Shown here: piece by piece, positions 47,428 to 59,087 of the stretch
Layout of the letters: the number at the start of each line of letters is the position of its first letter
How positions within the stretch are numbered: position 1 is the stretch's first letter
Assembly: GCA_022813625.1 (NCBI GenBank)
Contig: JAKLMB010000001.1
Coordinates: forward strand, 434,001 to 498,000
Source: Aaosphaeria pasadenensis
Taxonomy: Eukaryota; Ascomycota; Dothideomycetes; Pleosporales
Length of the DNA stretch: 64,000 nucleotides
Reading direction: 5' to 3'
Notes under the pieces: generated by a model
The model's database searches: none
What the model was told of the DNA's origin: nothing
The model's input: the letters and a program-made list of their open reading frames with translations, nothing else
Translations under genes and position numbers: made by a program

Positions 47428-48123
47428 GGACATTGAACGGAAGTCACTTGTAACCTGTATCTACTGAACTGGTTGAGTTGAGTTGACTACGAGTACTACT
47501 GATAGCTACCGGGGGCGGATGTTGATACTTTATTTTAATCCCTAAACCGACTATTCTTACACTTTGTTTGCCTTACTCGTACTTTGGTACCTTCGACCAA
47601 CCTCAGCACTAATACAATACACCCGCATCCGCATCCGCACACTCGCACTTACATTCACACTTACACTCACACACAAATCACATCACACCTCCGGAGACAC
47701 TACCTCCACCGCCACCGAAACATCCACACTCGCACACGTACTTGTACATACATAACCTTGCCTACCGACCGACCTAGGGAATAACTTACCTGCCGATCTA
47801 CCAACCCAACGAGTACCTTGTCTCCTTGTACCTGCTCCTCGTTCGGTGCACCAAGTTCTCAGGCAGGTTCTCAGCCATCAAGGGGCGGGGAGCTGAGGCT
47901 AATATATCCTTCCCACTAACGACTCCGGAGTAACTGCTATTATTGCTCTTGTACATCTCACCTCACACACACACTTGTTTTACTTCTCTCTCTCTCCCCT
48001 CTTTCCCTTCCTTCCTTCTTCCCTTCCTCACTCCACCTTCTCACCCTCTCAACCTCTCACCTTTCTACCCTCATCCACCCACCCTTCAACTCTCATCTCT
48101 CTCCCCCCAATCAGTCCTCGCTG

Positions 48124-48177
48124 ATGCTCCATCACCTCCCGTCTTCCAGCCTGTCACAGGCCTTCACGCCCAAATAG
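48124..48177 (+). other. uORF before IRE1
   Basis: An ATG at 48124 opens a 17-codon frame closed by TAG at 48175-48177, 17 bases before the IRE1 start codon and in another frame. If transcription starts upstream of it, most ribosomes would meet it first. Whether it is translated is not known. Confidence 0.4.
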
Positions 48178-48194
48178 TTCAACACAACCCTACA

Positions 48195-51100
48195 ATGCCC
48201 AAACGTCGGCCGCCAGGAGCAGGCCAGGCGTTCAGCAGGACCACCGCACTATTAGCCATCCTCCTCGTCCTACCATGGATTTCCAACGCAGCTCAGCAGC
48301 AGCAGCAACCCTCCGAAGGCGCCCTTCGCAAATCTCCTCACGAGGACGCCTACGTCGACACCGTCGTACCCCAGAACCGCCGAAAACCCAACCAGGCCCG
48401 TTCCCCCCGTGCCGCCAACAAACATAACAATGCCGCTCCCTATACGCCGCTATTGTCCCAGAACGAGCGCGCCGTAGCAACACAAGTCTCTTCTGCTCCA
48501 GCGAATGCCGCTGTCAGAGCCCCTCCTGGAAGGAACGCTGCCCCCTCGGGTGGTCTTACGCGACAGATTGCGCGCTCCATCAAGGATTGGGAAGTTGAAG
48601 ACTTTGTTCTCTTGGCGACCGTTGACGGACGTATACACGCACGAGATAGATATAATGGTGATGGCATTTGGGAACTCGACCTCAGGAAACCAATGTTGGA
48701 AACGATCTACAACCACAACGAATCCTCGGGAGGCGATAATGATAATAAACCTTTCATCTGGATCGTAGAACCCAAGGAGGATGGGGCTCTCTACATCCTC
48801 ACACCCGGTCCCTTCCCCGTCCTCCAAAGCCTGGGGATGACGGTCAAGCAATTGACCGAGGACCTTGCACCCTACTCGAGCGACGACCCCCCTGTCGTAT
48901 ATACCGCCGAGAAGAAGAACTTCCTGTTCGTCGTCGATGCACGCACGGGAGCCGTCACTAAGAGCTTCAACACGGGCGGATCGGTCGTCATCGACACCGA
49001 GAGCTGCAACTCTCAAGCGACTGAGTATTTCTCATCTCGGGAACGGGAGTGCAAAGGGTTCTTCAATATCGGTCAAACCGAGTATACCATCAGCATTCAC
49101 AACAAGATCAATGGTGACCACATCTGCACCATAAAGTATTCAGAATGGACCCCCAACAATCGTGATCGGGATCTTCAGACTCAATATGACGAGACGATGG
49201 ACAATCAATACATCTACAGCAGATATGACGGACGTGCCATTGCCTACGATCACAACCGGAAGGGCCGGTCTCAGAAACGACCAGTGTTCTCGCAGCAACT
49301 GTCTTCGCCGGTCGTACGAGTCTTTGACGTTGCAAGGCCCTTCGATGACGAAGACCCAGAGCCTGCTCTTGTCCTACTGCCTCAGCCCCCCGGCCCTTAT
49401 ACTTTGGAGGACAAGGAGAGGAATGTGTGGCTTAACACAACAGAGGCGGGCAGCTGGTACGCGCTCTCAGAAGCTAATTATCCTGCCGTCACCGACAGTG
49501 CCCCGCCAGCACTATGTTACAGCCCAGAGTGGACCGACAACGAGCTCTTAGACGTAGATACTCGCCATCTTCCAGACAGGATGGGCCTGGTGGGTGTACA
49601 CATCCTCAACTACCAGCCCGAGGCCCGCACAACAAGGCCCGGCATCGATGCTCCCACAAGCGGTGAGGAGTCCGGTACCGTGGATGAGCCCACTCACAAT
49701 GTCATCGTTCCCAGGCCACCGATCATTACCAGGGAGCCGGAGCCTGAGCTCCAACCCGAGATACTGGAACCTCCTGCTCGAAAGCCGTACTCTATGTATG
49801 CATTCGTGTCGATGATCATGTTTATTCTCCTCTACGGAGGCTATATGGGGGTGGCTCAGCCAACTAAATTGGATTACCTGAGGACTACTTTGGTATCAAG
49901 GTTGACGCAGCAAAGGAAGGGCAGCAATAGATCCGAACAACAGGTCGTGAGTACCGAGACCGTGGTTCCTACAGCTGACGTTCCTGTGGACAATAAAGAG
50001 CCCATTCCCGCTGCTCACGAGGACCCTGTCGTCGTACTCCCAGAGAAAGAACACGTCAGTGTTGCAACGGACACCGAGGTCCCGCACACTGCTCCTGGCG
50101 TCGAAGCTCACACAGAAAAGAAGGTTCGATTCAATATCGAAGAGGACGAAGACGACGAGATGCTAGCTTTATCTCGGACAACGACTGCAGAACAGAGTTC
50201 TCCAATCATCGAGCAAGGAGAAGCGGTAGATGCGATGCCCAAGCTGAGCAATGCCGCTGAACAGTCCTCTACATCAGCCGATGAAACTCAGCAATCGCAA
50301 GACGGTTCCCCGGCAACCCCCGTCAAGAAGAAGAAAACTCATCGGGGTAAACGCGGTGGCCAGAAGAAGCCACGTAGACGAGATACCGAGGATGAGGTTG
50401 ACAAGATCGTCAACGCCGCCAAAGAGCTTGATCAGGCCCCATCACTCCATCCCGACGAGATCACCGTCAATGGCGATGACGTACAAGATGTATCCAACAT
50501 CAAAAAGATTGGCAAACTCACCATTGATTTTGACCGCTTGCTTGGAAATGGCAGCGGTGGCACCTTTGTTTTTGAAGGCAAATGGAACGTAAGTATAGGA
50601 TGTTCCCTTTGGTTCCTACTTTCTCTAACGACTTTAATCAGGAGCGTGAAGTTGCCGTCAAGCGCATGCTCCCTCAATACTTTGGGCTAGCCGAGCAGGA
50701 AGTCAAACTTCTCCAAGAGAGCGATCTGCATCCCAACGTCATCCGTTATTTCGACGACGAAAAGGATGAGAATTTCCTCTACATCGCAGTTGAGCTTTGC
50801 CAGTCCAGTCTATTTGATCTGTACCGAGACGGACGGCCTGGCATCGATGAACTGAATGAGAATCAGCAGCGACTGGTCAACGAAATCAATGCCGACGTTC
50901 CACGAGCATTGTACCAACTTGCAATGGGTGTCAATCATCTGCATAGTCTCAGGATCATCCATCGCGATATCAAGCCACAGAATATTCTGATCGCCTACCC
51001 GCAACGAAATCAGAAGTATGGTGCTCGCCTCGTGATTTCCGACTTTGGACTGTGCAAAACACTTCCAGACAACGTCAGCACTCTGGTCGGCACAACGGGC

Positions 51101-51904
51101 AATGCGGGAACTGTTGGATGGAAGGCTCCTGAACTCATCCTCCAACCGAAAGATATGGATCGCGGCTCATCCACCGGTCATTCCCGAGATTCATCAAGCT
51201 CCACCGATCCCGTTGCCCAAGGTGTGAAACGAGCCGTGGACATCTTCTCACTTGGCTGTGTCTTCTTCTACGTCCTCACCAACGGATCCCACCCCTTCGA
51301 CGACGACGAAGGCTGGATGCAAATTCGCGAATACAACATCAAGAAGAACAAGGCGAACTTCACGCAACTCCGTCTTGGTGATGACTCGGAGGAGCCCATC
51401 CACCTCATTTCCTGGATGTTGGCGAATCGCCCCGAGGACCGCCCCACAGCACTTCAGGTCTTGAGCCATCCTTTCTTCTGGTCTGCAGAGAAGCGCCTCA
51501 ACTTCCTATGCGATTGCTCCGATCATTGGGAACGTGAGCCTCGTGACCCTCCATCAGAACATCTCGCCATGTTAGAGGAGTACAGCTTCGAGGTCTTAGA
51601 CAAGAAACGGAACTTCCTCGACAAACTCGACCGTGGCTTCGTGAACTCGCTCGGAAAGCAGCGCAAGTACACGGGCGACAGGATGCTTGATCTGTTACGG
51701 GCTCTCCGGAACAAGAAGAACCATTACGAGGATATGGACGAGACGGTCAAGGCAAAGGTCGGACCTCTGCCTCACGGTTATCTACGTTATTGGACGACCA
51801 AATTCCCCAAATTACTGATGTCCTGTTACGACTGCGTGTGGGAGTGTGGACTCCAGGGTGAGCCGAGATTCAGACCGTATTTCGAGACCCAGACTGGTGT
51901 TTGA
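48195..51904 (+). CDS. IRE1: Unfolded-protein-response sensor Ire1 (kinase/endoribonuclease)
   Basis: Two exons (48195-50588 and 50642-51904) encode 1218 residues. A basic start and hydrophobic core (TTALLAILLVLPWISNA) form the signal peptide, then comes the lumenal sensor domain (about 130-480) and a transmembrane helix (about 534-556, SMIMFILLYGG). The cytosolic linker ends in a Lys/Arg-rich block (KKKKTHRGKRGGQKKPRRR, about 713-732). The kinase begins near 780 (LLGNGSGGTFVF), with IIHRDIKPQNI (Asp907) and SDFGLCK (Asp932). The KEN RNase domain (about 1099-1218) has DLLRALRNKKNHYEDM, keeping the catalytic Arg, Asn and His. In fungi Ire1 cleaves HAC1/hacA mRNA under ER stress. The frame is open upstream to 47943 but has no earlier ATG. 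Confidence 0.95.
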
Positions 51905-52197
51905 TTATGTACATTTTTGGGAGAACGCGTTTAGCGAGCATTGTATGAGCGACTGTATGGATATACTTAAAAACAAAACTTGGTTGGTTTGGCATTTGTT
52001 GTCATGGCGTGCTTGGGCATCATAAAATATATCACAATCGTTTACACCGATATCATTTCCTCGAGATTTGTCTGCATGTGAAAGTGAGAAAGAGAGGTTG
52101 TTGTGCTAATCCAACATCGTGGGTATATCTATATTCGTTGTATATGGCAGGTATCACATTGCCAGAATTGAAAATGATACGTGGAAAGAGAATACGG

Positions 52198-53610
52198 CTA
52201 AGATTCTCCTTCTGCCTCCTCGGGTGTATCTTTGTCCTGCCGTATCGTGCTTGTGGCGACCTTGCTCTCGTGTCCCGGCTTGCGGAAGACGGCCTGCATC
52301 CAGCAGCGATACATCTTGAGTCTTCGCTGGCGGTTGACCAGCATGCGCCTATCGACGCCGATGTGTGCGACCTCGAATAACGGCACTGGCTCTTGTTTCG
52401 ACTCGTTCTCCTTCTCTTCATCAAGCGTCAGATTCTGTGCGTCGCTGGCGAGCTTCTCATCCGCAGTCTGCGGTACAGCCGCTCTCCCACCACCGCCCCA
52501 GATCTGCTCCAGCTCCTCCTTCTCGAAGAAGTAAACCCTCGTCCCGTCGCCTCTGACGTAGAAGTTCTCCTCCATGTACCTCCCCTTCTTAAACCGCACC
52601 TGCGCGAGATCGCCGCGCCCATAATCCCTAAACAGCACCTGACCACCAGGCTTAAGCAACCTCCAAACATTTCTAACCGCCTGATCCCACTGCTTAGGAT
52701 TCAGCGCGGAGAAGATAAAAATCATCAACACGACATCAACACTCCCCTCCTTTATCCCGGGCGGCAGCCCCCCATTCTCCGAGTCCGGACTCGCCGCGAC
52801 GTCCCACACGTCCGCCTGGATATACCTCTCATCATACAACTCATGGCCCCTTATCAGCTCCACCGCCTTCTTCGAAAAATCGCACGCATGGATCTTCAAC
52901 CCCTCATTCCTCCTCTTCTGCAGAATCGGAAACGCACTGTTTCCCGCCCCCGCACCCACCTCCAGCACGACCGCGGGCGGCGCCCCCTCCGCCGTCACAT
53001 CATCCAGCACGGGGAACTCCTGCGCGAGCCACTTCCTATTCTTGAAGAAATTCGTCCTGTTGTTCTTGTAAAACAGGTTCCACCACTTCTCCGGGTTGTC
53101 GTTGAAGCGCTGGCGGTCGGCGTCGGAGACCGGGTCCGCGCGTTGCTTCGAGAATTGCTCCTCCGAGAAGAGCGTGTAGGACGGGTCGACGGACACGTGG
53201 TCCCAGGCGTTGAACTCGAAGATGTCGTCGCCTTCTTCGAGGAGCCGGGAGCCGAAGGAGAAGGGGTCGGTGCGCTTTTGGTTGTTGGTGGGGGAGTGGG
53301 AGCGCGCGGAGGGGTGGCGGAGGGGGGCTATGGAGGCGGGGACGCCGTAGGCGTCGGATTCGGGGGCTGCGACTACTGCTGCTGATTCTTCTTGCGCTGC
53401 GGGTTCTTGGGGGGTTGGGGGGTTTGGTGTTGAGGTTGAGGTTGTGGTTGACGATGGTGGTGGGGTTGGGGTAGGGACGGGGTCGACGGTCACGGCGAAG
53501 CGCATGTGCTCCATGCCTTTTGAGAGCTGCTGGCGCGGCTGCGCCTTCTGGCTCACGGAATTGTCGGTCTGGAAGCGGTCTTGCGGGGGCTCCTGCATGT
53601 CGGCGGTCAT
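52198..53610 (-). CDS. TRM140: tRNA m3C32 methyltransferase (Trm140/METTL2 family)
   Basis: A single exon of 470 residues. The N-terminal 130 residues are Pro/Ala/Ser-rich and probably disordered. The conserved part has NAWDHVSVDPSYTLFSEEQ, WNLFYKNNRTNFFKNRKWL, the SAM motif I LEVGAGAGNSAFPIL, HACDFSKKAVELI, VVLMIFIFSALNP and LKPGGQVLFRDYGRGDLAQ, closing with VRGDGTRVYFFEKEEL. This is the METTL2/6/8-Trm140 family that makes 3-methylcytidine at position 32 of Thr/Ser tRNAs. The actin-binding N-terminus of yeast Abp140 is missing, as in most species. Which tRNA set it serves cannot be read here. Confidence 0.88.
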   Translation of the reverse strand: MTADMQEPPQDRFQTDNSVSQKAQPRQQLSKGMEHMRFAVTVDPVPTPTPPPSSTTTSTSTPNPPTPQEPAAQEESAAVVAAPESDAYGVPASIAPLRHPSARSHSPTNNQKRTDPFSFGSRLLEEGDDIFEFNAWDHVSVDPSYTLFSEEQFSKQRADPVSDADRQRFNDNPEKWWNLFYKNNRTNFFKNRKWLAQEFPVLDDVTAEGAPPAVVLEVGAGAGNSAFPILQKRRNEGLKIHACDFSKKAVELIRGHELYDERYIQADVWDVAASPDSENGGLPPGIKEGSVDVVLMIFIFSALNPKQWDQAVRNVWRLLKPGGQVLFRDYGRGDLAQVRFKKGRYMEENFYVRGDGTRVYFFEKEELEQIWGGGGRAAVPQTADEKLASDAQNLTLDEEKENESKQEPVPLFEVAHIGVDRRMLVNRQRRLKMYRCWMQAVFRKPGHESKVATSTIRQDKDTPEEAEGES

Positions 53611-53952
53611 TGTGTGCTGTGTTTGGATATTTTCTCGTGTGAAGAGTTGGGGAGGTTTTTTTTTCTTTGGTCTCTCCCCTCTATCAGATGGAGGGAAGAA
53701 ATTCTTATCGATAGGCGGGCGCTAGCGTCGGATGGGGTGTAGTGCGTTGCGGAACGATTGATCGGATCGGCTTGCTAGCTCAGGAACTCAAGGGAAAGAA
53801 ACATTAATGCGACCAGATTGTTTCGTGATGCTGTGAAGACGACGTCACTATTGATCGACCATCGACCACACACACCATGATAACACGGCGATAGCAGTAC
53901 TACAGCAATCCTCTAGTTCTCCTACGCGCGCGAGGCCCTCACAACTTCAACC
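53611..53952. promoter_or_regulatory. Divergent promoter TRM140 / COQ10
   Basis: 342 bp between starts, with a pyrimidine/purine-rich stretch by the TRM140 side (about 53650-53690). No defined motif. Confidence 0.45.
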
Positions 53953-54729
53953 ATGACGACCAAAACCACCCGCCTCCGACCACTCCTCCACCGACTCACC
54001 TCCACTCCCCAACCACACAACCAAACCCGCACATTCCTCCCCAACCCATTCGCAGCCCTCTCCTCCTCAACCACACCACCGACCCCGCAAATCCTCACAG
54101 CGACCCGCACGCTCCCCTACGCGCCCGGACCCATCTACGCCATCATCTCCGACGTGGCATCCTACTCCTCCTTCCTGCCCTACTGCCAATCCTCGACCGT
54201 GACGAAGTGGTCCGCACCCGACGGCACGTACAACCGCCGCTGGCCGTCTGAGGGGAAGCTCGTGGTGGGTTATGGCAACCTGACGGAGAGTTTCACGTCG
54301 CGCGTGTACTGCATTCCGGGCAAGGTCGTCGAGAGCGTGGGCGGCGGGACGGAGACGTCGTTGGATGAGCGGGACATTGGACATCATCTCGAAGGAGGGA
54401 GCCGAGTGGAGGGCGAGAAGTTAGATGCGAATGGATTGTTGACGCACCTGAGGAGTCGGTGGAGTGTTGTTGGGGAGGACGTTGCGAGGTCGTCACCACC
54501 GCTGGGGGGAGAGAATGGGAATGCGGGGAGGACGAGGGTGACGTTGGAGTTGGAGTTCGCGTTTGCGAATCCGATGTATGCGGCACTGAGCGGGGGTGTT
54601 GCGTCGACGGTCGCGGAGATCATGATTAAGGCTTTCGAGGGGCGGGTGGACGAGGTTATGAGGAGGGATCCGGGGCTTGCGAGGGCGAGGTTGGGGGATA
54701 TTGTTGGGGAGAAGGGGGGGATGAGGTGA
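53953..54729 (+). CDS. COQ10: Coenzyme Q-binding protein Coq10 (START domain)
   Basis: A single exon of 258 residues. The first 45 residues are rich in Arg/Thr/Ser/Pro without acids, a likely mitochondrial targeting peptide. The START/polyketide-cyclase-like domain follows, with RTLPYAPGPIYAIISDVASY, FLPYCQSSTVTKW, LVVGYGNLTESFTSRV and the C-terminal helix GGVASTVAEIMIKAFEGRV. Coq10 binds ubiquinone on the matrix side of the inner membrane and assists respiration and Q distribution. An insert (about 135-155 and 180-195) is longer than in yeast. C-rich codon use in the first 150 bases differs from the rest. Confidence 0.9.
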   Translation: MTTKTTRLRPLLHRLTSTPQPHNQTRTFLPNPFAALSSSTTPPTPQILTATRTLPYAPGPIYAIISDVASYSSFLPYCQSSTVTKWSAPDGTYNRRWPSEGKLVVGYGNLTESFTSRVYCIPGKVVESVGGGTETSLDERDIGHHLEGGSRVEGEKLDANGLLTHLRSRWSVVGEDVARSSPPLGGENGNAGRTRVTLELEFAFANPMYAALSGGVASTVAEIMIKAFEGRVDEVMRRDPGLARARLGDIVGEKGGMR

Positions 54730-55914
54730 GGTGATGGGTTATGGGATGTTGGTGTATGATTAGTTTTGGTGTACGGAAGTGGGATGTTGTAGATATAGAG
54801 ACTCAGATGGGTTGTGTAGATGTATGATAGATTTGTACGATAAGGGACCTGGTATATACTTTGTATGCTGAGAATGCATGCGAATGGTAGAAATAGAATT
54901 CGACTCAAGATATTTGAGATTGCTAGAGTAGAGGGTACCTATACATGGATGAGTATCTATTTGTGTAAGTACTTGTATAAAGGTCCTGTATTAAAACTTT
55001 GTACAAAAGGCAAAAGCATACAAGCTTCCTTCTGGAGCAGCAAGCTTGATACCACGCTCCGGAGCGGTCCGCTTATTGGTTAGCGAGCAGCACAAGCTTA
55101 CCCTATTCTCGTACCTCCTACCTAGGTACTTGTACAGCAAAGTCTCCTCTCCCAAGGGTCCTCTACGTCAACAACCAGGTACAAGTACAAACTAAGGAAC
55201 TCGACACTTTCAATATTGGCATTCGAAGTTTCCGTTTTTCTCTTGCATTGACAAGTGATGAAAAACTATGTCTTCAATCACAGAGGCTGTTGAGGTCTAC
55301 CCATACCGCTATCTCAACAACCCCAGCCGGTTATCGTTGCCCTAGTCCCCGCATGACCATTGATCAGCATGCTAAGTCCACCTAAACAGTCGCGTGCAAG
55401 GCCCCAAAGATACGACAATCGGACGCCAGTACGAGGTATGACTATGACTATGCCTATGTACAGATTCCTACATAAATCAGACGCCAGCAATCTATTTCAT
55501 TCTCCTCAATGATGCAATCCCGATCTCCGCTATCGTGCTCTGTACCTGCATCCATCGTGCCACTACACCCTTGATACTCCAGGACTTGCGTAGACTCGGC
55601 CCTTCACTCATCTTCCTTCCCTTTTCGGACGGTCCAGTTGCGGTCATTACGCAGAAGATCTGCAAGAATCCCTCCCATCCCATCCCATCCTCCTCGTCCA
55701 TCCCAGCCCCGCGGTGCATCCAATTCAATAAACCCACGCCACGCGAGGGGAACAAGCTCCCCTGTAGCCAACTTTTCCATACTCGGTACCGCGGTTGGGT
55801 CATTGCTTGTATGCCTTGGTTCCTTGTTCGTCATTCATTTAAATACTACCCATGCTTCCTTCAATACACCTCCTCGTTTCCTCTCTCTTTCCTTCCATAG
55901 CCTCGCCTGTCGAC
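54730..55914. other. Intergenic region (COQ10 / GGT)
   Basis: About 1.2 kb. Open frames near 55492-55834 give no domain. A TACTTGTAC / GTACAAGTAC pair of inverted words lies near 55126 and 55178. The right end is the GGT promoter and leader. Confidence 0.55.
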
Positions 55915-57807
55915 ATGGCTCCGAGCGTCTACAGTTACTTGACGGGTCTTCTGACCCTGCAGACTGCGCTTGGAAATCCAGTGGGAACTCACTATCCAAC
56001 TATTCCAGAGGGAAAGTTGGGTGCCGTGGCCTCTGAAAGCGATGTTTGCAGTCATATAGGGACGAGTCTGCTGCAGCAGGGTGGTAATGCGGCAGATGCT
56101 ATGGTTGGAACGGTTGCTTGTGTGGGCGTCATTGGGATGTATCATTCTGGTATGTCAGGAATTCCAATGTCAGGTTGACTTTGTTCCATATTGCTATGGA
56201 TGAATTCAGTTTGACAGCATCGTGCATGGTATCATACTAACCGCGTGCAGGAATCGGTGGTGGTGGATTTATGGTTGTCCGTGGAACCAATGGATCGTAC
56301 GAATTCATTGATTTCCGAGAGACTGCGCCTGCAGCTGCTTTTGAGGACATGTACAAGAACAACACAGATGCCTCCATCGAAGGCGGATTGGCAAGCGGTA
56401 TTCCTGGAGAGGTACGGGGCTTGCAATATCTGCACGAAAACTACGGCAAGCTTCCCTGGGCTACGGTGCTCGAACCAGCGGTTAAGGTTGCGAGAGAGGG
56501 TTGGACCGTCAATACAGATCTCATCAAGTACATTAATTCTGCCATCGACAGTGCAGGCGAGAATAGCACGTCGAATTTCCTTGTCAACGATCCAGAGTGG
56601 GCATTGGACTTTGCGCCCCATGGAAGGCTTGTCAAGTTGAACGAGACAATCACGAGAAAGAGATATGCAGACACACTGGAGACGATTGCCCAGGACGGAC
56701 CAGATGCGTTCTACGAAGGGCCGATCGCAGAAGCCACTATCAAGGCGCTGCAAGCTGCAAATGGGACGATGACGCTCGAAGATCTTAAGAACTACACAGT
56801 GGCCCTGCGAAAGCCGTCAACAATCACTTACCGGGATTACAAGTTGACGAGCTGCAGTGCGCCCAGTGGAGGAGGGGTAGCACTCTCAGTACTCAAGATC
56901 ATGGAGGGATATTCCGGCGTTGGTGATCCGGAAAATGTCAATCTTACTACACATCGTCTGGATGAGGCCATGCGCTTTGCATACGGCGCCCGAGCAAACC
57001 TTGGAGATCCCTTATTCCTCAAAGGTATCGACGAGTATCAAGATCAGATGATCTCTGAAGCGGCAGCACAGGAAATCCGCTCCAAGATTAGCGATACCCA
57101 GACTTTCAACGTGAGCTACTACAATCCTGCGGGCCTTGAAAGCCTCGAGACGCCAGGGACAAGCCACGTCGTTACGGCAGATATCCATGGTCTTTCCATC
57201 ACGTTGACTACCACTGTGAACCTGTTGTTCGGCAACAAACTCGTTGTTCCCGAGACGGGCGTGATCATGAACAACGAAATGAACGTAAGTGCACACACCT
57301 ATTTTCCATGACCGTTCTCGTCATTCTAACACCCACCCCCAGGACTTCTCCATCCCCAACACCACCAACGCATTCGGCTACATCCCCAGCCCCGCCAACT
57401 TCATCCGCCCGGGCAAACGTCCCCTCTCCTCCATCGCCCCGGTCATCGTCGAACACCTCAACGCCACCTCCCTCGCCTCAGCCTTCTACATCGCCATCGG
57501 CGCAGCCGGCGGCTCCCGCATCATCACCTCGACCATCCAGAACCTCCTCCACATCCTCGACGGCAACCTCACCACCCCCGAGGCCCTCGCACAGCCCAGG
57601 ATCCACGACCAACTCATGCCGGCGCAGGTGAGCTTCGAGTATGCGTTCGACAACTCGACGACTGCGTTCATGAAGGCCATCGGGCATAACGTCACGTGGG
57701 TTGCGCCGGGCCAGTCTACGGCGCAGGGTCTGAGGAGGTTGGCGAACGGGACGTTTGAGGCTGCTGGTGAGCCGCGCCAGAAGAACTCTGGTGGATTTGT
57801 GGTGTAA
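55915..57807 (+). CDS. GGT: Gamma-glutamyltransferase
   Basis: Three exons (55915-56149, 56251-57284, 57343-57807) encode 577 residues. GGTs cleave gamma-glutamyl bonds of glutathione and self-process at a Thr that becomes the nucleophile. Here that site is PGTSHVVTAD with Thr382. Other motifs are GAVASESDVCSHIG, LQQGGNAADAMVG, GIGGGGFMVV, IPGEVRGL, SAPSGGGVALSVL and the small-subunit GKRPLSSIAPVIV and AGGSRII. The N-terminus (YSYLTGLLTLQTALG) is a likely signal peptide or anchor, and many N-x-S/T sites fit secretion. An in-frame ATG at 55852 would add 21 residues; 55915 has the better context (GACATGGC). Confidence 0.92.
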
Positions 57808-58339
57808 GGAGTGAGATTTGCGTGGTTGGTTGTACATTATGTATAGTGATCATGATGAAGGGGGTAGTGATATCGTAATGATATATAGAAACATAGAGTA
57901 AATTTATGTAAAGGAATAATACAAAAATTTAATAAATAAACAATAAGACTTAGGTACATATCAAGGAACTATCCTGTTTAAAATGTGAGAAGAGATGGGT
58001 AGTTGTAATACATTCCTTCCCTATGTAACAACTATATATTTCGCACAAGAGTTCTGCTGCATGATGGTGGTGCACTACTAGAACAGTACAAAAGACTCTT
58101 TGTGTTAAGAAGGTATTAATAAACAAAGAGAGATATAATAAATATACTGCGCACTTATTTTACGTCCATAAATTTCTACAAACAGCAGATCAATCAGCAA
58201 AAATACTATCAACCCTAATTCCCCTATAACAAACACCCATCACCCATCCATCCCGACAAAAACCCTTCCTCATCCATCTAACCCAAGATCAGACGACGAG
58301 GTCAAAAAACGGCAAAAAAAGAAACCAATTGTTAACTTG
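57808..58339. other. Intergenic AT-rich region (GGT / tRNA)
   Basis: Very AT-rich (for example 57895-57950 and 58120-58160). Convergent ends of GGT and the tRNA gene. No gene seen. Confidence 0.65.
58309..58321 (-). terminator. Pol III terminator of tRNA-Gln
   Basis: On the minus strand a run of seven T follows about 18 bases after the tRNA 3' end, the standard Pol III stop signal. Confidence 0.7.
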
Positions 58340-58431
58340 AGGTCCTACCCGGACTCGAACCGGGGTCCCCGGAAGGAATGCTTCTGATGTGAATCAGAAT
58401 CCGATGTGATGACCAACTACACTATAGAACC
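58340..58431 (-). tRNA. trnQ-CUG: tRNA-Gln (anticodon CUG) with a 19-nt intron
   Basis: The minus strand folds as a cloverleaf. The acceptor GGTTCTA pairs with TAGGACC, the D arm holds GTGTAGTTGGTCATCAC, the anticodon stem TCGGA pairs with TCCGG, and the T arm CCCGG-TTCGAGT-CCGGG carries a perfect B box. The anticodon loop reads T-T-C-T-G-A-T with CTG at 58397-58395. A 19-nt intron (58393-58375) lies one base 3' of the anticodon, the canonical position. Discriminator T73, no encoded CCA. Confidence 0.93.
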
Positions 58432-59087
58432 GAACCTCTTTGGCTGCTTTGCTTGTTTGATGGAAGAAAGATGAAAATTTGTGGTTATATACCCGCCAAA
58501 AAGTCTTCAATATGTTTCCGAAAAAAAAGGATGTTGGGGGAGTTGGTGCTGTTGGTGGAGGGAGTGACTGAGGTTGGTGGGGCGGGTAAAGTGGGCTTGG
58601 TTTTCCTGGTTTTGGGGTGGGGCTGTTCTGGACGCTGGAGCGAAAAGGGTTTTGAGCACTTAGGTTTTGTTTTAGTCAGTCGAGTAGCCGGGACGCTTGG
58701 GAAGTAGTTTTTGAGTGAAGCTATTCGTGTGTGTACTCCGTATGCTTGTTTGTGATACTATCGCTACTATTTGAGTCCTCTGTTTCGCTTTCCTCTGGCG
58801 CTCTAGTCATAGTCTTCTTGCTTTCGTAGTACAGCACAGCGAACGTTTCGGACTTGAGTGGAAAGATGTCGACAAGATTATACGTTACAGATGGACGATC
58901 TGTGGCGAGGTTTATGTTGCAACAAAAGTGTCTTCCATATGCTCTGCTGGGATGGATAGTAGCAAAACAAAATCTGACCAGTCTAGAGAATCGTTTTGTC
59001 AAGTTATATGGATTAACTTTCGGGACGAAATCATTGAAGGCAGGTGACACAGTCCCTTCAAGTGCATTGATTGGGAGTATCACACGT
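58432..59087. other. Intergenic region (tRNA upstream / AKR 3' region)
   Basis: No supported gene. A 140-codon minus frame (58721-59143) overlaps the aldo-keto reductase end and has no domain. A G-rich stretch lies at 58535-58630. Confidence 0.6.

Larger units (their letters stand above)
44871..48194. promoter_or_regulatory. Long intergenic region and IRE1 5' leader
   Basis: 3.3 kb with no supported gene. It contains a T-run/A-run inverted repeat at about 45752-45772, TTATCA repeats near 46930-46960, a TACAAG repeat at 47397-47427, CA/CT-rich DNA at 47620-47760 and a pyrimidine-rich tract at about 47976-48118 just before the IRE1 start. Frames such as 46214-46654 (-) are low-complexity. The right part is probably a long IRE1 promoter and leader. 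Confidence 0.55.

Noticed and set aside
47943..48194. N-terminal extension of IRE1 from the upstream open frame
   Set aside because: There is no in-frame ATG before 48195, and the extension would bury the signal peptide behind a low-complexity Ser/Pro/His stretch.
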